Positions 21,776 through 30,717 of a stretch of DNA of 64,000 nt are shown one piece after another. The DNA comes from Sulfurimonas sp. HSL-1656. Lineage in GTDB: Bacteria; Campylobacterota; Campylobacteria; Campylobacterales; Sulfurimonadaceae. Numbering within the stretch: position 1 is the stretch's first letter; each line of letters begins with the position of its first letter. Where the stretch lies: assembly GCF_039645585.1 (NCBI RefSeq), contig NZ_CP147915.1, positions 2,170,001-2,234,000 on the forward strand. The letters run 5' to 3'. The translations under genes and the position numbers were made by a program. The notes under the pieces were generated by a model that was not told the origin of the DNA, searched no databases, and was given only the letters and a program-made list of their open reading frames with translations.

Positions 21776-22831
21776 CTATCCTTTGAACAGCTCTTCGAGC
21801 TGCTGTTTGAGATTTGCCTCGGAGAAGTAGGCTTTGACTTTCGTCTCGTTCTCCGCCTTTGTCTCCGCATCCATCGGCTGCAGGTCAATCTCAGCCGCGT
21901 CAAAAACCTTGATCCCCAGCGCTTCGAACAGGGACCACGTTGCGACATCCCTGCGGAGGTGAACCTTTTTGCCAAGCCCCAGCAGTGTGATGATATTGCC
22001 CATCCCCTGCTGGCGCTTATGGTTGAAGACCGCGATATCGATTTCCGAAAGAAGCTGCAGGTACTCTTCAAAAGGCATAAACTCCACCAACGGCTCGAAC
22101 TTGTCTCCGAACAGCTCCCGTCCGCGTGCCATGACCCTGTCGCGATAATTTCTGTTGCCGTACGAGAGCGGACAGACAACCCTGATATTTTCCCGGGCAA
22201 AACACGCCAGTCTGTCAAAAATTTCCAGATGATGGTTCGATGCGGTGGCTGAATTGCCGACCTGTATGCAGGCCTCTTTCTTCGGCGCCGCGCTCTGCAC
22301 CGGAACCGAAGAGTAGATATTGCTTTTATAGATCAGGCACTCGAAATGTTTCCCCGTCGCCCCATACCACTCCCGTGCCAGATCAACGTCACCGTCTACA
22401 TAGGTAACGAGCCCCGCAAAACGGCGGATCACCTGCTTTTTTTTGTAGAGGTAGAACTGCCGTTTGAGCTGTTTTCGTTTTGCAGGATAGTCGTAGAGGT
22501 CCCCGCCCCAAATCACCCAGTAAGCCTTGGCGCAGTAGCGAAGGTTGTGGAAAAAAAAATCCACGATTCCCCGGATAAGGAGGCTGTGAACGATCACCTT
22601 TTCCGCCCGGTCAAAATAGGGTTTGAGCTGTTTGGAAGTCTGCAGGTAGCGCAGGGGATTGTTCATCTTTTTGAACACCAGCACGTTCGGGTGTTTCGGA
22701 AGCGGGTGCTTCTGTTCCGACAAACCGCCGAGCACGATGAACTGGTGCTCGTCTGCATCAAAACGGGTATCGATAAAATCAATGAACGAAGCGATGAACT
22801 TTTCGTTCTTCATGATGTGCAGGTATTTCAC
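21776..22831 (-). CDS. wecF: Fuc4NAc transferase, WecF family (GT56)
   Basis: This 351-residue protein belongs to glycosyltransferase family 56. Members move Fuc4NAc from dTDP-Fuc4NAc to an undecaprenyl-linked acceptor in enterobacterial common antigen. Family marks are IWGGDLYDYPAKRK, QVGNSATASNHHLE, VVCPLSYGNRNYRD and FNHKRQQGMGNIITLL. These match the WecF pattern HIWGADLY, VGNSGDRSNEH and ARQQGIG. The start is GTG and overlaps the stop of the upstream glycosyltransferase gene (GTGA). The usual acceptor contains ManNAcA, but no wecB or wecC is seen in the window, so the acceptor here may differ. Confidence 0.88.
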   Translation of the reverse strand: MKYLHIMKNEKFIASFIDFIDTRFDADEHQFIVLGGLSEQKHPLPKHPNVLVFKKMNNPLRYLQTSKQLKPYFDRAEKVIVHSLLIRGIVDFFFHNLRYCAKAYWVIWGGDLYDYPAKRKQLKRQFYLYKKKQVIRRFAGLVTYVDGDVDLAREWYGATGKHFECLIYKSNIYSSVPVQSAAPKKEACIQVGNSATASNHHLEIFDRLACFARENIRVVCPLSYGNRNYRDRVMARGRELFGDKFEPLVEFMPFEEYLQLLSEIDIAVFNHKRQQGMGNIITLLGLGKKVHLRRDVATWSLFEALGIKVFDAAEIDLQPMDAETKAENETKVKAYFSEANLKQQLEELFKG

Positions 22832-23595
22832 ACTGTACCGTCTTTATGTTGCCCGTTTTCCTGCAGTTCCAGCAGCATCACGTATTTCATATAGGTGTGA
22901 TAGCCGGAATTGATGGAGACGGTCCAGCCCGGAATGCCGTGGAACATTCCCCCCTTCATCACGAGCTTTTTGAAGCAGTTGGAAAAGCCGTGCGTAAAAG
23001 GGTCGTACCAGGATGCCCGCTTTCCTTTCTCGTACAGCATCTTCGCCCCCCGCGCCGCGAACTTCTCCGTCGTGCGCATGAGGTGGGCATAATCATCGAA
23101 GGAGTAGTGCAGCATATCCGCATCAAGATCCTTGATGTTTGCTGTTTCAACCCGCGCGTGCCCGATTGCCTGCGAATAGCCGCATTTCCGCCGGTCATAC
23201 AGCCGGGCGACGCGGTCGGGGTACCAGACCTTGATGAAGTGCTTTCCGACGAAGGTCTTTCGCTTGAATGAGAAGGCGTCATAGGGGGTCTGCTCGAGGT
23301 CAAGTGCTGCGATCGCCGCAATGGCATTCGCATCGAGACGTTCATCCGCATCGATACTGAGGATCCAGTCATTCGACGCCAGCGGGGCGCCGAAGGCCTT
23401 CTGGGGACCGTCCCCGAGGTAGGGCTGCACGACGACTTTCGCACCGAGGCTTTCGGCGATCTCGCGGGTACGGTCGCTGCTCTGCGAGTCGATAACGAGG
23501 ACCTCATCGCACACGGGCAGCACCGAACGGATCACCGCTTCAATGTTCTTTTCCTCGTTGAGTGTTATAATATTGGCCGTAATCTGTTTTTTCAT
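22828..23595 (-). CDS. Glycosyltransferase family 2, WaaE/KdtX-like
   Basis: This is a 255-residue GT-A glycosyltransferase. NIITLNEEKNIEAVIRSVLP opens the nucleotide-binding fold, LVIDSQSSDRT follows, and the metal motif is DADERLD (SIDADER). The middle section, VARLYDRRKCGYSQAIGHARVE, resembles the WaaE/KdtX beta-1,4-glucosyltransferases that decorate the inner lipopolysaccharide core. It is the first gene of the wecF-acyltransferase-wecE operon and overlaps wecF by 4 bases. The sugar donor is not certain. Its upstream region contains a CGGTTA box shared with other genes of the locus. Confidence 0.8.
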   Translation of the reverse strand: MKKQITANIITLNEEKNIEAVIRSVLPVCDEVLVIDSQSSDRTREIAESLGAKVVVQPYLGDGPQKAFGAPLASNDWILSIDADERLDANAIAAIAALDLEQTPYDAFSFKRKTFVGKHFIKVWYPDRVARLYDRRKCGYSQAIGHARVETANIKDLDADMLHYSFDDYAHLMRTTEKFAARGAKMLYEKGKRASWYDPFTHGFSNCFKKLVMKGGMFHGIPGWTVSINSGYHTYMKYVMLLELQENGQHKDGTV

Positions 23596-23621
23596 CGTGT
23601 CCCCGAAAATGATGAAAATCT

Positions 23622-23627
23622 TAACCG
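23622..23627 (-). promoter_or_regulatory. CGGTTA box upstream of the GT2-wecF operon
   Basis: CGGTTA (minus strand, 23627-23622) lies 27 bases before the GT2 start codon in the 68-base space between divergent genes. The same hexamer occurs in three other intergenic gaps of this locus. On its own it would be weak evidence. Confidence 0.3.
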
Positions 23628-23663
23628 AATCACCATTACACTCCCATAAAAAAGGGGCCTCGG

Positions 23664-24407
23664 TTGCCTGCCAAACACATCATCCATCCCGACTATGCCG
23701 ACTTTGAAAACGCGCTGCTCACGGTCAAGGAACAGTTTGCCTCCTCGGACGAGAGCATCCACAAGGCGCGCAACGAACTCCGGATCGTCCCCCTGCACGG
23801 CATCCGGACCGTCATCAAGGCGTTCAAGGTCCCCCACCTGCTCAACCGTTTCGTCTACGCCTACCTGCGCGATTCGAAGGCCAAAAAGTCCTATAACAAC
23901 GCCGTCAGGCTGCAGGCGCTGGATGTCCCGACCCCCCAGCCCATCGGCTACATCGAGTTCTTCGAGGGCGGCCTCTTCGCGCAAAGCTTCTTCATCTCGA
24001 AATACGAGCCCTACGATTTTACGATCCGGGAGGTGCTGCACCATGAGGTAAAGGATGTGGAGGCGATCCTCCGCGCTTTTACGGCCTTCACCTGCAGCCT
24101 GCACGACAAGGGGGTCTGGCACGAGGATTACTCCCCCGGGAATATCCTGATACGGAAAGAGAACGGTTCCTACACCTTCATGCTCGTCGATATCAACCGC
24201 ATGCAGTTCCGTCCCATCGGGCCCCTTGAAGGATTGAAAAACTTCAGCAAGCTCTGGGCACAGCCCGATGACCTCGCCCTGATGGGAAGGGTCTATGCCG
24301 AACTGCGCGGCATCGACGAAGCGCTGGCATTGAAAGCCATCGCCGCGTTCGACCGCAAGACCAAAGCGGTCGTCAACTTCAAAAAACGCCTCAAAGGGAA
24401 AAAGTAA
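23664..24407 (+). CDS. Lipopolysaccharide kinase-like protein (Kdo/WaaP family)
   Basis: This 247-residue protein has a small eukaryotic-like kinase fold. The nucleotide lysine is probably in RTVIKAFKVP, the catalytic loop is WHEDYSPGNILI (HxDxxxxN form), and the metal motif is LVDINRM in place of DFG. Such proteins add phosphate to Kdo or heptose in the lipopolysaccharide core. The start is a TTG after AAAGGGG; no ATG or GTG is available near the N-terminus. It is divergent from the GT2 gene and converges on the GT90 gene with only 6 bases between stops. Confidence 0.75.
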   Translation: MPAKHIIHPDYADFENALLTVKEQFASSDESIHKARNELRIVPLHGIRTVIKAFKVPHLLNRFVYAYLRDSKAKKSYNNAVRLQALDVPTPQPIGYIEFFEGGLFAQSFFISKYEPYDFTIREVLHHEVKDVEAILRAFTAFTCSLHDKGVWHEDYSPGNILIRKENGSYTFMLVDINRMQFRPIGPLEGLKNFSKLWAQPDDLALMGRVYAELRGIDEALALKAIAAFDRKTKAVVNFKKRLKGKK

Positions 24408-24413
24408 ACCCTT

Positions 24414-25448
24414 TTATACCCCGAACAGCGCCGGGACCGGGCGGACCGTACGCCGTCTTTTCTGTGCACGCGGACGCTGACGCTCCGCTTCCAGCTGCCC
24501 CGAACGTTCGAAATACTTCTCCAATACCGACACGGACAGTATCGCCTCGCGTTCACTGTCCCGGAACCGTGCCACGTGGCGGTGGGCATTGGCAATGATC
24601 GCCTTCGCCTTCTCGGGATGTTCACTGTAGTAGGCGATCTTCTCCTCCAGGTCGGAATAGTCATCCTTTAGCAAAACATAGTGGTAATCGGGGAGAAGGC
24701 TGCCTTCCATGAACCAGGTCTCGTATTTGGGCCGGGCCATAAACGCGAGTGAGTTGGAGGACATGATCCACTTGAGATTCGAGGCAACATCGTTGCCTTC
24801 GATCGAGACGATAAATTTGTACTGCAGCTGCTCTTTGAGCGTCATTCGCCCCTTCTGCCAGGGCACGTCCATCTCAAACTTCGTATTCGTCTGTCCGATG
24901 TTGCAGAGCGGGTGGTCGTAAAAACGTTTCACGAACGCCTTGCGGTGCTCTCCGTATGCCTTGCCGCGCCAGACCGCCATACTCTTTTTAGCCTCGAACG
25001 GAACCTTGTCGTTCACGAAAACAAAGTGACGTACTTTGTTCAGGTTCATCAGCACCGAATTGCGGTTGTCACCGTCGATGGGGCGGCTTTTGACCAGGGT
25101 CGGCTGCGGCGGCACGTGGGTGATATCCCCAAAGAGGTAGGCGCTGCGGCATTCGGGACGGAAATAGCGCCACCAGCCGTAAAGATCGAAAAAATAGGTC
25201 TTTTTTTTCGCCTTTCTGAAAGCATCGAGGGTGTCGGCTTCGCTTCCCAGGCGGAATGCCGTGTCGCAGCGGTTATAGTAATGCAGCCGCTCCTGCACTT
25301 CCGCATCCGCTTTCCCCCGCTCCAGAAGTGAATCGCGGTGCCGGCGGAAGAGGACCCCCGGCAGCGGATAGGAAAGCACGTTGCGCATATAGTAGGTAAA
25401 CTTGCTGTTTCTGTCCGCATCGATCCGGAGGTAACGGCGGTTAAGCAT
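24414..25448 (-). CDS. Glycosyltransferase family 90 (LpsA/CAP10-like)
   Basis: This 344-residue protein has the GT90 pattern. GDITHVPPQPTLVKSRP is followed by AVWRGKAYGEHRKAFVKRF, then LKEQLQYKFIVSIEGNDVASNLKWIMSSNSLAFMARP, which is the family nucleotide-sugar region. LVKDDYSDLEEKI-like text (LLKDDYSDLEEK) closes the domain. Bacterial members such as LpsA add glucose or galactose to the lipopolysaccharide core. ATG 25448 is chosen because GAAGGA is well spaced; TTG 25454 and GTG 25451 also occur in frame. The C-terminal tail is rich in arginine. Confidence 0.82.
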   Translation of the reverse strand: MLNRRYLRIDADRNSKFTYYMRNVLSYPLPGVLFRRHRDSLLERGKADAEVQERLHYYNRCDTAFRLGSEADTLDAFRKAKKKTYFFDLYGWWRYFRPECRSAYLFGDITHVPPQPTLVKSRPIDGDNRNSVLMNLNKVRHFVFVNDKVPFEAKKSMAVWRGKAYGEHRKAFVKRFYDHPLCNIGQTNTKFEMDVPWQKGRMTLKEQLQYKFIVSIEGNDVASNLKWIMSSNSLAFMARPKYETWFMEGSLLPDYHYVLLKDDYSDLEEKIAYYSEHPEKAKAIIANAHRHVARFRDSEREAILSVSVLEKYFERSGQLEAERQRPRAQKRRRTVRPVPALFGV

Positions 25449-25533
25449 CACCAATCATCCTTCGTCCCCGGCAGCGGGGCATCGTGATTTTTGGCAATGT
25501 TACAGTACCATACGACATCCTTCCGACACGATC

Positions 25534-25551
25534 CGGTTACCCTTCGGATAC
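25534..25551. promoter_or_regulatory. Near-palindromic CGGTTACCCTTCGG element upstream of a GT4 gene
   Basis: GTTACC (25536-25541) and GGATAC (25546-25551) form an imperfect dyad around CTTC, 32 bases before the ATG at 25583. The 14-mer CGGTTACCCTTCGG recurs exactly at 27741-27754. A TATGCA string at 25560-25565 could be the -10 box, placing the element near -35 as an activator site would be. Confidence 0.4.
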
Positions 25552-25582
25552 GTCCGGAATATGCAGTGAGAGGACAGTTACG

Positions 25583-26635
25583 ATGGAGCATCCCGGAGCG
25601 CTTATCGCCCACGCCAACTTTGCCAAAGGGTTCCGCGGGGGCGAGCGGCAGACGCAGCTGCTGATCGAAACCCTCGCAGCGCGGGGCTACCGTCAGCGGC
25701 TGCTGGTACGCAAAGGCTCGGAACTGGGGCGGCGCTGCCGGGAGATCGAGAACCTCACCGTCCTCGAGATCGGCAAACCCTACGCCTTTCACCTCCGCCG
25801 GCTCAAAGGGGCGGCCCTGCTGCATGCGCACGAAACAAAGGCGGCGCAGTTCGCCCTCTTCGGCAGGAAGCTTCTCGGCATCCCCTACATTGTCACCCGG
25901 CGGGTCGACCATGCCATCACGAACAACGGCTTCAACCGCGCGATCTACGCTTCCGCCGCACAGTGCGTCGCCCTCTCCGGCGCCATTCAAACGGAGATAC
26001 ACAAACTCGTTCCCGATACCGATGTCGCGATCATCCCCAGCGCCTGGAGCCGCCTCGCATTCGACGGGGAGAGTGTCAGCAGACTGAAAAGCCGGTTTGA
26101 GGGAAAATTCGTCGTGGGGCATATCGGCGCGCTCGTCGATGCGCACAAAGGCCAGGCCGTGCTCATCGAAGCGGCCCGTCTCCTGGCGCAGACACAACCG
26201 GACATCCAAGTAGTGCTGCTTGGCGGCGGTCAGGACGAAGCACAGCTGAAAGCGGCGGCGGCCGACCTCGCAAACGTCACCTTCGAGGGGTTCGTCAACA
26301 ACGTCGGCGACTACCTCAAATGCTTCAACCTCTTCGCCTTCCCCTCACGCTATGAAGGACTGGGCTCCATCCTCTTCGACGCCATGCAGTTCGACGTCCC
26401 CATCGTCGCCTCGGACGTCGGCGGCATCCCCGACATCATACACCATGAAGAGAACGGGCTGCTCGTTCCGCCGGGCGACGCCGATGCGCTGGCTGTGGCC
26501 GTTGAACGTCTGTACCTGGATGCTGCGCTGCGGGAACGCCTTGTCGAAGCGGCACGCACGCAGCTTGAGCACTTTTCGCCCACCGCGATGACCGACCGGT
26601 ACGAGCAGCTCTACGGTCCCTGCCTCAATCAGTAG
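25583..26635 (+). CDS. Glycosyltransferase family 4
   Basis: This 350-residue GT-B enzyme has two Rossmann-like halves. The N-terminal half starts IAHANFAKGFRGGERQTQLL, with the glycine-rich acceptor loop. The C-terminal half has VVGHIGALVDAHKGQAVLIEAA, VVLLGGGQDEAQLK and the donor motif FAFPSRYEGLGSILFDAMQFDVPIVAS (EX7E type). Such enzymes add hexose or heptose to the lipopolysaccharide core. ATG 25583 is preferred because AGAGGA lies 8 bases upstream; the frame is open further upstream but without a better start. The stop lies 4 bases from that of the converging GT9 gene. Confidence 0.85.
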   Translation: MEHPGALIAHANFAKGFRGGERQTQLLIETLAARGYRQRLLVRKGSELGRRCREIENLTVLEIGKPYAFHLRRLKGAALLHAHETKAAQFALFGRKLLGIPYIVTRRVDHAITNNGFNRAIYASAAQCVALSGAIQTEIHKLVPDTDVAIIPSAWSRLAFDGESVSRLKSRFEGKFVVGHIGALVDAHKGQAVLIEAARLLAQTQPDIQVVLLGGGQDEAQLKAAAADLANVTFEGFVNNVGDYLKCFNLFAFPSRYEGLGSILFDAMQFDVPIVASDVGGIPDIIHHEENGLLVPPGDADALAVAVERLYLDAALRERLVEAARTQLEHFSPTAMTDRYEQLYGPCLNQ

Positions 26636-26639
26636 CCCC

Positions 26640-27653
26640 TCAGCAGCACAGCAGCTGCTCAACGTTCGCCACGACCTCCGTAACAGAAATAGTGTCAATC
26701 GGCGCACCGGCCTCACCGATCAGGGCAACGGCCCTGTCATGTTGATGAAACCACTCATTGATCGTTCCGCGCGCAGAGTAAGTCTCGTCGGTGAAAAGAA
26801 TGACGCTCCGCTTTTTATAGATCTGTGCAATGTGGGAGGGACCGCAATCGTTCGCGATGACGCACTTGGCGCGTTTCACTGTCCCGACAAGCGTCCGGAT
26901 GTCCAGATTATCATAGACCGCGAAACCGCTTTGTTCAATCGCCTGCCGCATCCCTTTTTCTTTGGCGCCCAGGACAAACGCTACTTTGAGAACGGGGTGG
27001 CGTGCAGAGAGTACCCGCGCGACCTCGAGATAGTTCGCCAGCGGCCAGATCTTGTGTTCACCGCCCGCACCGGGCATAATCAGGATCTCATTGCCCTCGG
27101 TAAAATGCGCCTCTTCCATCTTCCTGTCGAGCAGACGCAGATAGTTCTGCGCCCGGTAGATGCCAGTCTCATGCGTCCGTGTCCGTGTAAAGAGCTTTTT
27201 GCTGATCGGGGAGGCAAACCCGATTTTCGTCTGAACGCTCCCCAGACCGACAAGAGTATTGACGAAACCCGACTGGCGCCGAAGGTTCAGGGTGATCTCC
27301 GGCGCGAGCGCAAAGTAGCGTGATGCAAGTTCCAATTTACCCGATTCAAGGATCACCTCATCCGCCAATCCAAGCTCTTTTAACAGGTTGGAGATCTTGT
27401 GCTTCGAAACAAGATGAATCTTCCGTCCCGGATAGACCTTCCGCAACGCTTCCAGCAGCGGGATATGGCAGATCTGGGCACCGAAGAAGTCCCGGTTCTG
27501 CAAAAAAACCACGATATTTTTCGCCTGCGAAACGGAGTGACGCTGTTTTCCGTCAGCCGGACGGTACGCCTGTGTTACGCGCCCGGCCGTCGGTGCCGTG
27601 AAGAATTTGAAAGGTTCCCGGAAACCGTTCCAGGCGAAAGGGGGGAAATGCAT
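26640..27653 (-). CDS. Glycosyltransferase family 9 (ADP-heptose transferase-like)
   Basis: This is a 337-residue protein of the heptosyltransferase family. Typical blocks are NIVVFLQNRDFFGAQICHIPLLEAL (N-terminal fold), ILIMPGAGGEHKIWPLANYLEVARVL (donor fold) and CVIANDCGPSHIAQIYKKRSV (the conserved NDSGPxH-like site, here NDCGPSH). The sugar may be heptose or another residue of the core. ATG 27653 is chosen because AGGAG is spaced 8 bases before it; earlier in-frame starts at 27677 and 27725 lack this. The first ~35 residues (MHFPPFAWNGFREPFKFF) are an uncommon N-terminal addition. Confidence 0.8.
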   Translation of the reverse strand: MHFPPFAWNGFREPFKFFTAPTAGRVTQAYRPADGKQRHSVSQAKNIVVFLQNRDFFGAQICHIPLLEALRKVYPGRKIHLVSKHKISNLLKELGLADEVILESGKLELASRYFALAPEITLNLRRQSGFVNTLVGLGSVQTKIGFASPISKKLFTRTRTHETGIYRAQNYLRLLDRKMEEAHFTEGNEILIMPGAGGEHKIWPLANYLEVARVLSARHPVLKVAFVLGAKEKGMRQAIEQSGFAVYDNLDIRTLVGTVKRAKCVIANDCGPSHIAQIYKKRSVILFTDETYSARGTINEWFHQHDRAVALIGEAGAPIDTISVTEVVANVEQLLCC

Positions 27654-27740
27654 TGCCTCTGCTCCTGCCCTACCCATAACGGCGGGACATTTTAGAATAA
27701 GCAATACTACAGGAGCAAAGGACATGCTCCCGTCACGAAA

Positions 27741-27758
27741 CGGTTACCCTTCGGTAAC
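27741..27758. promoter_or_regulatory. GTTACC-CTTC-GGTAAC palindrome upstream of a GT9 gene
   Basis: A perfect 6-base dyad (27743-27748 and 27753-27758) lies in the 122-base gap between the fusion gene and the GT9 gene, 88 bases before the GT9 start. Its left part repeats the 14-mer at 25534-25547 exactly. There is no T-run, so an operator is more likely than a terminator. Confidence 0.4.
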
Positions 27759-27775
27759 TGTCGATACGAAGTAAC

Positions 27776-29707
27776 TCAGGTGTCAGCGCTCCGGCCGAGT
27801 GTTTTCACCAGCGTGTCAAAATTCTGCTGCAGACGCGCCAGCTGCCGGCGGATACGCATGCGCGAGAGCAAACGGACGTTGCGGTAGAGCCAGAACTTCG
27901 GTCCGCAGTGCCTTGAGCCGAGACCGTCAACAATGATCAGTTTTCCCCCCTCCTCGCTTTGCCGGTAGATGACATTGCTCAGTGCGACATCGGCGAAAAG
28001 AATGGAGTTTTCCAGCAGATAGTCCCCAAGCGCATGCAACATCTGGCGCCCCTCCTGCTCGGAAACGGTGCCCGAACGGAGCGCTTCGTCAAAGGTGACG
28101 GGCGCCGTACCGTCCGCATTGGTGATACGGTCGAACATCAACCCTTTTCCTTCGGACGTTTCGATCCAGCCGCGGCACTTGGGGAGATGATGAAAAGAGA
28201 CTTCCCACCACCGCAGGTTCCGGTAGTAAACCGCCTCGATGCGGTTCTGCTCCCTTCCTTTGACCCCCTTGCGGTTGACCTTGATGACCTTCGACGGGTC
28301 CCCGGGGTGGACATAGCACAACCGTTCATTCCCGCTGCCCAAAAGCTGGGCCCGGCTCAGATCAAGCTGCTGCGCGCTGCTTTTTTTTTTGACGCCGACG
28401 CCTTCCATCGCCTGCATCAGTGTCTGCGAGCAGGATTCCAGGGGACGTGAGGTATTCAGGTAGAGGTAACGCGCCGACGGTTTTTCCAGGTAGAGGCGGA
28501 ACATCAGCGTCCGGTAGCGGCCTATATCTTCCGCTGAGAGCTCCTCTTTCCGGGCACGGATCACGGAAGCGGGGGCGTCAAGCTGTACGAGCAGCCCCGG
28601 CGTCGGCAACAGACCGAGCCAGCGCTGCCACCCTTCTCTCAGTCCGCTCTCATGTCCCTCGAAACGGCTGTTTTTGAGCAGAAAGTCGAAATAGTACCGG
28701 TCGGCAAGCAGGTAGCCTTTCAGCCGTGTCTGCAGCCACAGCAACGGATAGCGAAGCAGTGCGATCCCCAGCACCGCGCCGCCGCAATAGTCGTCGACCT
28801 GGTTCTTCTCCGGTTTCATCCCCATCGCTTTTTTCGTCCGCAGGCGCATGAAGGGCAGGGCCGCTTTATAAAGCAGAGCCTTGCGGAACATCTTCTTGAA
28901 GCGGTAATACGAGGCCTTGAGTGTGACGCTGCAAGCGGCTTCGATCAGTGTTGTTTTTCCGACACCGTCGGGCCCGACAAAGGGGATCAGCCTGCGGTTG
29001 GTGCATTTTTTCATCCGGAAACGGTGCCACTCCTCGAGGAAGCGCGCACGTTTCTCCTCCCAGTAGCGTGTTTTATCACCGCTGCTCCGCAGGATGCCCA
29101 GTGCCATCAGTTCGCGGTTCGCCTCGTGAGCAACAGCCTTGATGCCCCGCGACGGCAATTCCCGGAAGAGTGCCACGATCACTTCCTCGCCGCGCGCTTC
29201 CGCTTCCTGCAGATAATACGCGACACGCCGCGCCACCTCTTCCGCATCGAGGCGCTTGTTCTTGGTATAGAGGTGCGAAAGGTAATAGAGGGCTTCTATG
29301 GGAAAAGGAAGTGTCATCCTTCCCGCTTCCGTTGCACCGAGCATGGGCGCGAGGTCCTCCCAGAATATGCGCTTGAGCGACGCGCCTTCAGGGTCATGGA
29401 CCTGCAGGTGGTTCCAGATCTCCAGCGTGATATACGCCGGTGATTCCGTATCGTAGAGAAGCAGTTTCAGTTTCCCGCTCTTCGTCTGGTCAATACCGAA
29501 CGCGATAGCGGCATCGCTCGCCATCTCAAACAGCAGTGTCAGAAAGGCCTCGCGCTGCTCCTGCGGAAGGAGAAAGTCATAATCACCGTGAAATGCGAAC
29601 TCCTCGCTGATGGGACGGTGACGCAGCTGGACCAGCGAGAGCTTTTTACGACGGACCTCGGCAAGCAAAGCCTGAAACAGCTCCAGAGTCTCATTCTGCA
29701 CTTTCAT
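27776..29707 (-). CDS. Three-domain protein: NTase-like, thymidylate kinase-like and YrbL-like kinase
   Basis: This 643-residue protein appears to join three domains. Residues about 1-150 resemble a minimal nucleotidyltransferase fold (HGDYDFLL at 40-47, followed by an acidic strand ending LEIW). Residues about 238-430 are a P-loop kinase like thymidylate kinase, with Walker A GPDGVGKTT (245-253), DRYYFDFL (336-343) and a LID-type arginine region near 385. Residues about 452-640 match the YrbL/PhoP-regulated kinase-like family: LLGSGNERLCYVHPGDPSKVIKV (Lys476), FADVALSNVIY (Asp573, Asn578) and IIVDGLGS (Asp594). The start ATG overlaps the rmlB stop (ATGA), so it is made together with RmlA and RmlB. 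A role in phosphorylating a surface glycan is inferred; the substrate is unknown. Confidence 0.78.
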   Translation of the reverse strand: MKVQNETLELFQALLAEVRRKKLSLVQLRHRPISEEFAFHGDYDFLLPQEQREAFLTLLFEMASDAAIAFGIDQTKSGKLKLLLYDTESPAYITLEIWNHLQVHDPEGASLKRIFWEDLAPMLGATEAGRMTLPFPIEALYYLSHLYTKNKRLDAEEVARRVAYYLQEAEARGEEVIVALFRELPSRGIKAVAHEANRELMALGILRSSGDKTRYWEEKRARFLEEWHRFRMKKCTNRRLIPFVGPDGVGKTTLIEAACSVTLKASYYRFKKMFRKALLYKAALPFMRLRTKKAMGMKPEKNQVDDYCGGAVLGIALLRYPLLWLQTRLKGYLLADRYYFDFLLKNSRFEGHESGLREGWQRWLGLLPTPGLLVQLDAPASVIRARKEELSAEDIGRYRTLMFRLYLEKPSARYLYLNTSRPLESCSQTLMQAMEGVGVKKKSSAQQLDLSRAQLLGSGNERLCYVHPGDPSKVIKVNRKGVKGREQNRIEAVYYRNLRWWEVSFHHLPKCRGWIETSEGKGLMFDRITNADGTAPVTFDEALRSGTVSEQEGRQMLHALGDYLLENSILFADVALSNVIYRQSEEGGKLIIVDGLGSRHCGPKFWLYRNVRLLSRMRIRRQLARLQQNFDTLVKTLGRSADT

Positions 29708-30717
29708 CGTGACTCCCGACGCAGATACCATTCGACCGTTTTGACGATCCCGCTTTCAAAATTCTCATCGGCCTTCCAGCCCAGTTCCGTTTCGATCTTC
29801 GTCGCATCGATCGCGTAGCGTCGGTCGTGCCCGGCCCGGTCCTCGACGTAACGGATCTGCGCTTTGTAGCTCCCCTGCGCTTTCGGTCTGAGCGCATCAA
29901 GGATCTCACACACTTTGTCCGCGATGTAGTTGTTCGTGCGCTCGTTGCGGCCGCCGATATTGTAGACTTCTCCGTTTTTGCCTTTGTGGTAGGCCAGGTC
30001 GATCCCTTTACAGTGGTCGAGTACATAGAGCCAGTCACGGATGTTCTTGCCGTCGCCGTAGATGGGGATCGCCTCCCCCGCGAGGGCTTTGCGGATAATC
30101 GTCGGAATCAGCTTCTCGTCATGCTGTTTCGGCCCGTAGTTGTTCGAGCAGTTGGTGATCACGGTATTCATTCCGTAAGTGTGGTGGTAGCTGCGCACGA
30201 CCATGTCGCTGCCCGCTTTTGAGGCGCTGTAGGGAGAGTTGGGAGCGTACGGCGTCTCTTCGGTAAAAAATCCTGTTTCTCCCAGCGTGCCGTAGACCTC
30301 GTCCGTGGAGATGTGGTGAAAGCGGCACGCCTCGTACGACGCTTTGTAGACGAAGGGTTTTTGCATCCACTTTTTATAGGCGACGTCAAGCAGGGTAAAA
30401 GTACCGTTGACGTTGGTCTCGATAAAGACCCCCGGGTTAGCGATGGAGTTGTCCACATGGCTCTCCGCCGCAAAATGGATGACACCTCTGATATCGAAAT
30501 CCTCAAAGATCCGCCCGACCAATTCCCGGTCGCAGATATCACCCTCGATGAAGGTGTAGCGTTCATGCCCCTCCACCTCTTTCAGATTATCAGGGTTACC
30601 GGCATACGTAAGGAGGTCCAGGTTGACGAGGTTGTACTCCGGGTATTTCTCGAGAAAATAGGGGACGAAGTTGCTGCCGATGAAGCCGGCGCATCCGGTG
30701 ACGAGAAGCGTTGTCAT
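29704..30717 (-). CDS. rmlB: dTDP-glucose 4,6-dehydratase
   Basis: RmlB turns dTDP-glucose into dTDP-4-keto-6-deoxyglucose, the branch point for rhamnose, Fuc4N and related sugars. The 337-residue chain has the NAD motif [11 protein letters not shown] (7-17), the catalytic set Thr138-Asp139-Glu140 (STDEVYG), and Tyr163/Lys167 in [28 protein letters not shown] is a further family block. No rmlC or rmlD follows, so the product is probably used by WecE (20084-21214), not for rhamnose. It overlaps rmlA upstream and the fusion gene downstream, each by 4 bases. Confidence 0.96.
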   Translation of the reverse strand: MTTLLVTGCAGFIGSNFVPYFLEKYPEYNLVNLDLLTYAGNPDNLKEVEGHERYTFIEGDICDRELVGRIFEDFDIRGVIHFAAESHVDNSIANPGVFIETNVNGTFTLLDVAYKKWMQKPFVYKASYEACRFHHISTDEVYGTLGETGFFTEETPYAPNSPYSASKAGSDMVVRSYHHTYGMNTVITNCSNNYGPKQHDEKLIPTIIRKALAGEAIPIYGDGKNIRDWLYVLDHCKGIDLAYHKGKNGEVYNIGGRNERTNNYIADKVCEILDALRPKAQGSYKAQIRYVEDRAGHDRRYAIDATKIETELGWKADENFESGIVKTVEWYLRRESR

